Below, piece after piece: positions 56,944 through 64,000 of a stretch of 64,000 nt of DNA. How positions within the stretch are numbered: the first letter of the stretch is position 1; every line of letters begins with the position of its first letter. Source of the DNA: Piscicola geometra. Lineage: Eukaryota; Annelida; Clitellata; Hirudinida; Piscicolidae. The stretch covers positions 6,393,893 through 6,457,892 of the forward strand of contig OX030966.1 in assembly GCA_943735955.1 (NCBI GenBank). The letters are read 5' to 3'. The position numbers were made by a program, and so were the translations under genes. Below the pieces are notes generated by a model, which did no database searches, was not told the DNA's origin, and saw nothing but the letters and a program-made list of their open reading frames with translations.

Positions 56944-59398
56944 CTACACCAAATGTCTCTTGACATGAAGCGCCAAATGATCGCTGCGGGAGAATGCACG
57001 ATCGCAGTGAGCGCACGCGAAGGGCCGATCTCCGGTGTGCTTGCGATAGTGCCTGGTCAGTTCATCGGAGCGGGCGAACTTCCAACCGCAGGCGACCCAC
57101 GTGCACTGGTAGGGTTTTTCACCGGTGTGCGTGCGTAGGTGTGCCTTGAGGTGGCTGCTTTTGCTGTAGGTTTTGAGGCAGCCTTGGGAGGGACACGCGT
57201 GTTGCGTTTGTTTGCGACGGCTTCTGAGTCGTTTTGTTGTTGTTGGGATTGATGTTGTTGATGGTGGGATAGTTGTTGTTGGTGTTGTTGGGGTTAATGC
57301 TGTTGTTGGTGTTGTTGTTGGCGGTGAGAATGAAGGGGTTGGTGTTGCTAGGATTTTTGGTGTTGTTAGTGATGGGGTGGTTTGCTTGATAGTTGGTAGC
57401 AGGGTTCCGAGAGGTGAAGGGTTGTTTGGGAAGGTGGGGTGGGATATAAAGTATTCATTTTGGTGTGTGGTGGGACCAGATGATGGATAGTTGTGGGTAA
57501 CTGGAGTTAATGGTGGAGGTGAGTTGGTTTCATGGATGACTCGGTGCTGTTGTAGATTGTGGTGAGAATAGTATGAATCGACAGGCAAGTCGTTGTAAAG
57601 AGTAGAAATCTCAAAATCGCTTTGGAAAGGAGAGTGTTGTAGTTGTGAAAAAAAGTTTATGTTTTGATCTTGATGTTGTTGTAAGAGTAGTTGTTTTTGT
57701 TTTAGTTGTTGCTGTTGTTTATTGAATTCTTGTTCTTGTTCAAACATTTGTTTTTGTTGCAGAATTGTGTTGTTGTGGTTGTGATAATCGTTAAGAGAAG
57801 GAGGGGAAGTTGGAGGTGTAGTGAATAGAGGTTTGTGTTGTTTGTATTGGAGATATGTTTGATTAAGATATTGTACTTTTTGTTGGTTTTGCTGTGGAAA
57901 TGTGTGATTGTGTGTTGATGAAGTGTTCTGGATGAACGATAAGTTTGGTGTTGAAGGAGGAGATAAGTTAAAGAATTGACGAGACATGTTGTGGTTGTTG
58001 TAGTTGCTGGGCTGGTAGATATTGTTGTTGTTGTGGTCATATGTGCTGTTGTGGTTGTTGATGAATGCGTGTGGTTCAAGAGTGTTGTTGAGAATGAAGG
58101 TGTTGTTTTGGATGAGAATTGTGTTGTTATGTTCTGTTTTGATATTTACGCAAGGTGTTTGTGCTTGTTGTTGAAGCTCTAAGAATTGTTGTTGATACTG
58201 CTGATAATGTTGTTGTTGAAGTTGTTGTTGCAAATAGTGTTGCTGAGGCTGTTGCTGCAAATGTTGTTGTGGCAAATGATGATGTTGTTGTGAGTTATAT
58301 TTCTGAAACTCGCTGTTCGTCAATCTTCGTCTTTTTTCGTTTTTGCCACCTTCGTAACAACCACGCGGTTGCGAGTGGGTGACGGCAAAAGTTTCAAAAA
58401 ATGAGCGGTCGTCGTCGAGGAATTGTTCGTTCGGCTGGTTGAAACACCCATCGCTGGTATCGGGTGCGTGGAAGGGTTGGTCAGACATGTCTCGTTCAAA
58501 CTGATAGTCATTTCTTTCGAGTTTGATCTTCACTCCATCGACACTTTGAAGCGAGTTTTTGAGATTTGAATAATTATTGAACTCATTAGGAACTTTTAAT
58601 TGGGTATAATTGAATTGGTCTAAATTGGCCAATTTCCTCCAATCTTCTTTTTCAGCCTTTTCGTCTTTTTTGAAACAGTTTTTTGCAGTACGCTTTTGCT
58701 CGATGGAGTCTGTATTATTATTATTATTAATTTGATCATTATTGTAGTTATAAAAGTGTTTATTATGATAATAGTTACTACTTGTATCATTAGTATTAAT
58801 ACTTATATTTGAATCATTATATTTTTCATCTTCATCATCATCATCTTTATTTTTATTTTTATTTTTTTCGACAGCAGCGGTGTATTTGTTCGTATCGATC
58901 ACCTCACTAAATTTAACTTTATCATTTATATTTAGATGATGACCCTGATAATGATGATGATAAGAATAACTATTATTATCATTATTTCTCCAATTATTTT
59001 TTACAACTTCAAAATTATTATTTTTAACGTCATTACTACCATTACTACTATTAAGTTCGTTGCATAGGTTAGTTAGATCGTTTAACGTTTCCATGGGTTT
59101 TTCCGTGACGACGGCTTTCTCATCCATCTCTTGCGCAACTATGCTGTCGAAGTCCTCAAAGAACTAAAAGTGAAAAGTGTATTAATTTTATAATTATTAT
59201 AAAATGTATAATTTATAAGTATTCATAAAAAATTGGATTTTTCTGATAAAGCTGATAATGGTGGAAATAATGATGATGACGATGATGATGAAGGGGATGA
59301 TGTTGATGGTGATGATGATGATGACTAACGTTGTGAACTTCTTGAAGGTTATCAAAGTAACAGTCCCAATGATGGGAGAGCGTCAAGTCACTTAACAT
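56944..59398 (-). CDS. klf: Kruppel-like factor (KLF), three C-terminal C2H2 fingers
   Basis: Two coding exons, 59330-59398 and 56944-59163, give about 762 aa. Three zinc fingers end the protein: [42 protein letters not shown] and [21 protein letters not shown], then LV. The linkers are TGEKPYQ and TGDRPFA. This spacing and the finger 2/3 sequence are diagnostic of KLFs, which bind GC or CACCC boxes. The end of the protein two residues after finger 3 resembles KLF5/6/7 and KLF2/4. The N-terminal exon ([18 protein letters not shown]) joins [15 protein letters not shown], an acidic activation-type segment. The middle is dominated by Asn, Gln and His runs, which explains the length (vertebrate KLFs are 280-510 aa). 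All three fingers lie in one exon without introns. The exact KLF subclass is not resolved. Confidence 0.9.
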
Positions 59399-60590
59399 TT
59401 TAATAAGCCAACTAACTAATTAATACATTTTAAATCATAATAAATTAATAAATTGATAAATTAATTAATAATAACTTTCAATTGTTTAATTTTGTTAGTG
59501 GAGTAGTCTTTAAGGTATTCAGGTCTTTTTCGTGGTTTCCATAGAAACAAAGTGATGCTGTTGTGAAGAATGACACCCAGAATTGAACTTTTCAATTAAC
59601 TCTCATTAGTGTTAATAACTCAATTATATGAAAACTGATTTAAGATTTTTAATCATAATTAGATCTTCAATTTATATTTAATACTTGCTGATGATGACGA
59701 TGGCGACAGAACCCATGTGTTTTGGTTTTGCCACCAAATAGTTATATTTATAAACTTCAACCAACTTCTTTACTAACTAAAAACTAGTTAACAAAACTAA
59801 GAGCTATATCAATTATAAATCTCACAGAATCAGGTGTAGATTGCCTTAAGATTCTTAAGTAAAGAAAGATACATTTGAGTTTCACAACCATTCCTACACT
59901 ATGAACACCGACCAGCTGTTTGCTAGTGATCTTTCAGCCAATCAGCGTGAGTCAATTGGGCGCCTATTTTTAGAAGGCTATATAAGCTGATTTCTGAAGC
60001 ATTGACAGAGATGGAGAAGAGATGTTGCGATGTAGATTTATTTTTGCGCGTAAACATATCTGTTGTCTTTTCTCCACTCCCATAAACAAGTGTCATACTT
60101 TTCAAATATTATAATTATATTATTTTCTGAAACAAATATTCTTTTAAGAGTTTTTAATACTTTTTTCCTTTATTCATGAATTAAAAAAAAAAATTATTTT
60201 TTGCAAAACTGAACATTTTATGTGGCTAGTTTTCAAACAATTTGAACCAACTAATCCAACTCTAAGCCTCGATTACTGTTTCTTAGCCATCTCATTTTCA
60301 GCGACACTGACTCCATCTAGGGACTTTCAGAGTTTTTATTAAAATTAAAAACCCTTCGTACTCAATAAAAGTGTTCATTAAAAACGAATAGCCATTTTTG
60401 AATAATTGAATCGTGTTTTTGTATTATAGTTAATAAATATTTTTAATTATCTTTCTTTTTTTAAAAATAATTAAAATAAAGAAATAAAGTTTTTTTAGCT
60501 TGTTTAAAAGGCCATAAATAAAGTTTAAGCTGTGAATATTTTTATTCTTTTGAAAGTCATGCTTCATTTTCTTTTTATTTTATTTTTCAA
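59399..60590. other. KLF upstream region with a compact promoter cluster
   Basis: AT-rich flank without a supported ORF apart from the promoter-like cluster at 59938-59986. A very short frame after it (from about 60011, MEKRCCDVDLF) is only 24 codons. Nothing else seen. Confidence 0.4.
59938..59986 (+). promoter_or_regulatory. CCAAT / AP-1 / MEF2 / TATA cluster
   Basis: Within 49 bp and in canonical plus-strand order lie CCAAT (59938-59942), TGAGTCA (AP-1, 59948-59954), CTATTTTTAG (perfect MEF2 consensus, 59964-59973) and CTATATAAG (59978-59986). A plus-strand start near 60010 is implied. It also lies 540-590 bp upstream of the KLF start codon on the other strand, so it may act as a KLF enhancer/promoter. 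Confidence 0.5.
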
Positions 60591-60753
60591 CTACTTGAAA
60601 ATTAATTTCACTACTCCGTGAGAAAAGTCTGTTAGTTTGGTCAACTTTAAAATCCGACCAGTATTCTCATCACAACCTTCATCATCGTCATCATCACCAT
60701 CATCATCAATATCGTCCTGATCATCACCCCAACCCACATGACCATCCTTTTCA

Positions 60754-61128
60754 TCAACATTGATATACAACCTCACCATTCTTGTTCATGCCATTATCCC
60801 TCAAAACCTCCTGCCCATCATCCATCATCTCATACTTCACGTTGACCTTCACCTTCCTTCCTCCATTTGTCACCAATTTCAACTTGCTGAACGGACAACC
60901 AATCACCATATTCACACCATTCTCCATTCTTTTCCTGGCAAGTAATCTACCCCTCGCCATTCTTTTTCCGAACAAGCCACCATCGTCCATGGTTCTACCA
61001 CCACCATTAATACTGCCAATCTTTCCACCACCCCTCACAGCACCACCATCACCACTTCCACCCATCTTCCTACCACCAACACTCCTTCCATACTCTTCTG
61101 CATCTTCCGAAAACATCTTCAACACCTG
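60754..61128 (-). CDS. Gly/Arg/Lys-rich open frame, unrecognised, possible exon
   Basis: On the minus strand an open frame reads [19 protein letters not shown], a Gly-rich stretch, [35 protein letters not shown] and ends near NGMNKNG. There a donor-like G|GTGAGG (60773) or a stop at 60754 follows. It may be the downstream part of the gene whose upstream pieces are at 61464-63894. The frame linking it to the 61464 exon could not be fixed. No family recognised. Confidence 0.35.
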   Translation of the reverse strand, partial: QVLKMFSEDAEEYGRSVGGRKMGGSGDGGAVRGGGKIGSINGGGRTMDDGGLFGKRMARGRLLARKRMENGVNMVIGCPFSKLKLVTNGGRKVKVNVKYEMMDDGQEVLRDNGMNKNGEVVYQC

Positions 61129-61185
61129 ACGAGACTTCAGAAGACTGCTGCGTGCCCTTCCTACGTGGTGTTATGGGATCTAATT

Positions 61186-61375
61186 ATCCATCCATCCATC
61201 CATCCATCCATCCATCCATCCATCCATCCATCCATCCATCCATCCATCCATCCATCCATCCATCCATCCATCCATCCATCCATCCATCCATCCATCCATC
61301 CATCCATCCATCCATCTATCCATCCATCCATTCATCCATCCATCCATCCATCCATCCATCCATCCACCCATCCAC
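61186..61375. repeat. (ATCC)n microsatellite
   Basis: About 47 ATCC units, nearly pure. All open frames across it (His/Pro/Ser/Ile and Met/Asp/Gly/Trp) are artefacts. Confidence 0.97.
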
Positions 61376-61463
61376 CCATACTTGGATGAGTGCGTGGGCG
61401 GGAGGGACAGATGGTTTGGAGGGAAGTCATGTGGAGGAATGAAGCCACCTCTCCTCCCCTCAC

Positions 61464-63894
61464 CTCCACGTAGTTACCCGCGCACTGGTGGGTGAGTTTT
61501 CAAATATTTCATTCTTTCATTAAATAGCTTATTAAAAAATAATTGTGAAATATGCCTATTTAAAACGTATTTTTAATAAAGTTTAAAAATACATTTTCTG
61601 TTCATAACTTAATTAAATTTATTTTAAGCAAAATTATTTTTCTATTTTAAAAAACTGGTTTCCGTAGGAAAAGCTTTTAAAAGCATAGGAAAAATATTTG
61701 GAAAAACTACAACAAAACTATGAAAAACATCTTTCCAACACATTTGCTCACTTTTGTTTCTTTCCAGAAGAAAAACCTTTCCCTAAACTTGCGTGCAACT
61801 CCACCCAGTTTCTTGAATTTATAAAAAATAAATTTTAACATTTTAAAATTGGAGTCTCATATTATTTCTCATTACATCGCCATTATCATCAACCTGAGGT
61901 ATTCCCACTCCCTCCTCTCCCTCTTGTTCCTCCTCTTCAACTGCAACTTCCAAGCGGACAGGAAACGGCATGAAGAGGGTGCAGTCGCTCTGCCCAGCCA
62001 CCCTGCTGCTCAACGTCACTGACCCTCTGGCGCCCTTTGCCAACACGTTGCAGGCTGGATGGTGGGTAAGTCGCTGGGAATGATGGTGGTTTCAGATGAG
62101 TGGTTCAATTTTTCTGAATTCCCCCATCCCTTATCGCCACCTCACCATCCTATCCATACTTCTATTACCACCTCATAAAACTATCACCACCATCTCACCA
62201 CCCTACCACCACTTCACTACCCTACCACCACCTCTCACTCCCCTATCACCCCCCCACCCCATCACCAACATACGCCTAGCCACGTCGAACAAGTGGACAT
62301 CAACCACAAATGACTGTCCCTTGGCAGCGGCATATGCCAGCTGAGCCACATTACTCTCTGAAAAGAGCATGCCATCTCCCGTGCAGTAGTCCAGGGTTGC
62401 TATGCCTGTGTGGGCGCACTTGAATTTATGAAAAAGCGATATATAAGTTTATTTGGTTGATTGATTGATCAATTGTGTGGTTTAAAACCGGAATAAATGG
62501 CGTTATATTAGTTTTTAAGTTTTAATTTTAGAGTGATTATACTCGGAGTTTCATGTGAAAAATTTTAAAGTTTGTATTAACATTTCTAATGATTGATTGC
62601 AAAATTAGTCCTTTTAAACCAATTTTGTGCTTGCGTAAAATTTAAAATTCAGACCACGGCTTTTAAAAAACATTAAAAAATAGAAAAAAACACAGAAAAA
62701 AAGAGTTGTTGGATCTGGAGATTGTGTGTGTAGAAGGTGGAATAGATGGAGAGATAAGTGGTGATTGTTTGATGGATTTGGAGGAGGGGGAGATGCAGTT
62801 GGTGTGGTATTGTTCCCTTGGGTGTTTTTCATCATTTGGGTCCGTTTTAAAAGTGACGGTCGAGTTTATTTAAGTTTTATTTACAAGTTTGAAGACATTT
62901 ACAAGTTTATAATGAGCAATGAAAACTCATGGAACCTTTTTCGTTTGGAAAGAAAGTCGATTCGATCTCAAATCCGTCTTGGAGCTGAAGGTGGGAAAGA
63001 GATTAATGGAGTTGTCAAATAATCTTTCTTGAGTTTTTCCACAACTATCGAAGTGATTTAAACGATTAAAATACTTTTGAGCACTTTTTAGAGTGGATTG
63101 ACTTCCGTAGAAGTGATTAAGTGTTTTTAAATTGAATTTTATAGGTAGCCAAAAAAATTTTTGAAACTCAAAAATATTTTTTAAACACTATGAAAGAATG
63201 ATTCATGAGTATTTTATTTTCTGAATTTAATTTCTAAATTTCCTTTAAAAGTTGTTTTACACGCTTGCCATTTATTATCCTTCACAAATAGACTTTTAAT
63301 TAATCATTTAATCCCCAACTTTGTGTTTATTAACCGCCGTTGAAATCAACAAATAGAGCATCAAGATCTGACTTTAAATTAACTCTTAAAAGACTAATTT
63401 TTTCGTTTTTTATATTTTCTTCCCAACGTTTTTCTAGTTTTACAATTTGTAAAACACTTTTTAAGGAAAAAAATGTATTTTTATTTCTGGAAAACCTCAG
63501 ATGGTCACTCAATCATCCTTCGTCACCAATCGGTGGTTGCCACTATAAAAACTTCAAAATGATGGAGCGATGGGGTGAGAGGATCTGGCGTGAATCATTC
63601 CCATGAAAAGTAAACTTTTGAAAATAGAAAATAAACTCATTTTTACGTTTGAAAAACCATTCTTTAGTTTGCCAAAATCTAACAAAGAACCTCTTAAACC
63701 TATCTTTCGTCTAAAAAACTTTCAAGTTCTTTTAAATAATAAGCTTCTAAAAAAACCCTAAACTACTCCCGACAAAGCACCCACCTCAAGAAAGCCATCG
63801 TCACAGTCGACCGAGAGGTTAGTGACGTTGGCGACGATGACTTGGTTGGTGTCTGCAAGGATGAGAGTGACGCAGTCTTCATCGAGACCCGAGC
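61464..63894 (-). CDS. Partial unrecognised minus-strand gene (three exon candidates)
   Basis: Three segments behave as exons. 63785-63894 encodes [18 protein letters not shown] then [15 protein letters not shown], with flanking atcaag acceptor and GTGGGT donor. 61894-62054 encodes [36 protein letters not shown] and an acidic end. 61464-61484 is a 21-nt micro-exon encoding CAGNYVE between ccaccag and GTGAGG. Several Cys, an NVT N-glycosylation site and beta-rich composition suggest an extracellular or secreted protein. The phase between the first two exons does not match directly, so at least one exon is missing. The gene extends beyond the right edge. Plausible but unproven; function not assigned. 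Confidence 0.4.
62270..62470 (+). mobile_element. Probable 3' end of a LINE or SINE
   Basis: The tail reads GGGCGCACTTGAATTTATG, then AAGCGATATATAAG and ends with TTGATTGATTGATC, resembling the GCGCTATA...TTGATTGA end of the LINE at 12534 and the SINE tails. The sequence before it is higher in GC than its flanks. It lies within an intron of the minus-strand gene. The exact 5' limit is unknown. Confidence 0.45.
62471..63784. other. AT-rich stretch, no supported gene
   Basis: Likely intron of the minus-strand gene. Small open frames (for example 62911-63022 and 63340-63606) have no recognisable motif and no splice support. Confidence 0.3.
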
Positions 63895-63899
63895 CTTGA

Positions 63900-63985
63900 T
63901 GGGTTGGTTGGTTGAGGTGCTTGAACGGATGGGCTGGTTGAAGTGCTTGAACGGATGGGCTGGTTGAAGTGCTTGAATGGACGCT
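63900..63985. repeat. 26-bp tandem repeat at the right edge
   Basis: About three copies of a 26-bp unit containing GGTTGAAGTGCTTGAACGG. It directly precedes (on the minus strand) the acceptor of the exon ending at 63894. Confidence 0.85.
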
Positions 63986-64000
63986 TGTAAAGATTTTTTG

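Noticed and set aside
61152..61442. SIHP repeat frames, superficially CRISPR-like periodicity
   Set aside because: Contiguous (ATCC)n without spacers, in a eukaryotic genome.

Overview
This is metazoan nuclear DNA: AT-rich flanks, many short GT-AG introns, very abundant simple repeats and a set of animal-only developmental genes (Zic, Galpha12/13, EBF/COE, Mind bomb, FoxN, Mos, KLF). I infer an invertebrate, plausibly a lophotrochozoan such as a leech or other annelid; the sequence alone does not prove the species. No prokaryotic features are present.

Layout. 1-4.4 kb: a foldback tRNA-SINE, a small secreted-protein gene with a TATA box, and Zic upstream sequence. 4.4-6.3 kb (+): Zic family zinc-finger gene. 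8.0-10.0 kb (-): Galpha12/13, five exons. 10.7-12.2 kb (+): USF-type bHLH-Zip gene whose first exon was not found. 12.5-14.4 kb (-): 5'-truncated CR1/L2-like LINE with one in-frame stop. 14.9-18.2 kb (+): FoxN2/3-type forkhead gene. 19.4-22.6 kb (-): Mos kinase with a very long N-terminus. 23.8-31.3 kb (-): EBF/COE, 12 exons. 31.3-36.0 kb: repeat-rich intergenic DNA. 36.0-45.7 kb (-): Mind bomb 1, 24 coding exons, about 1233 aa. 46.2-47.5 kb (-): C3orf38/DUF4518 homologue. 47.9-48.7 kb (+): Gln-rich orphan. 49.1-50.9 kb (-): large acidic orphan. 51.6-56.1 kb (+): eIF3e, 13 exons, 441 aa. 56.9-59.4 kb (-): KLF. 60.6-64 kb: fragments of an unrecognised minus-strand gene running off the right edge.

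Many of the genes are regulators of early development: Mos acts in oocyte meiotic arrest, Mind bomb in Notch ligand endocytosis, and Zic, FoxN, EBF, KLF and USF in transcription. They are independent monocistronic genes on both strands, not an operon. Exon boundaries were placed by hand from splice signals, reading-phase agreement and family alignment; for Galpha, EBF, Mib1, C3orf38, Mos and eIF3e every intron phase closes.

The most unusual signals concern how introns are built. Many introns are G-rich (GGTG repeats) at the 5' end and C-rich (CACC repeats) at the 3' end, so their ends could pair. One USF intron is bounded by a 30-bp direct repeat that looks like intron birth by tandem duplication. 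The EBF exon-8 splice donor lies inside a 24-bp minisatellite, giving about 14 in-frame candidate donors.
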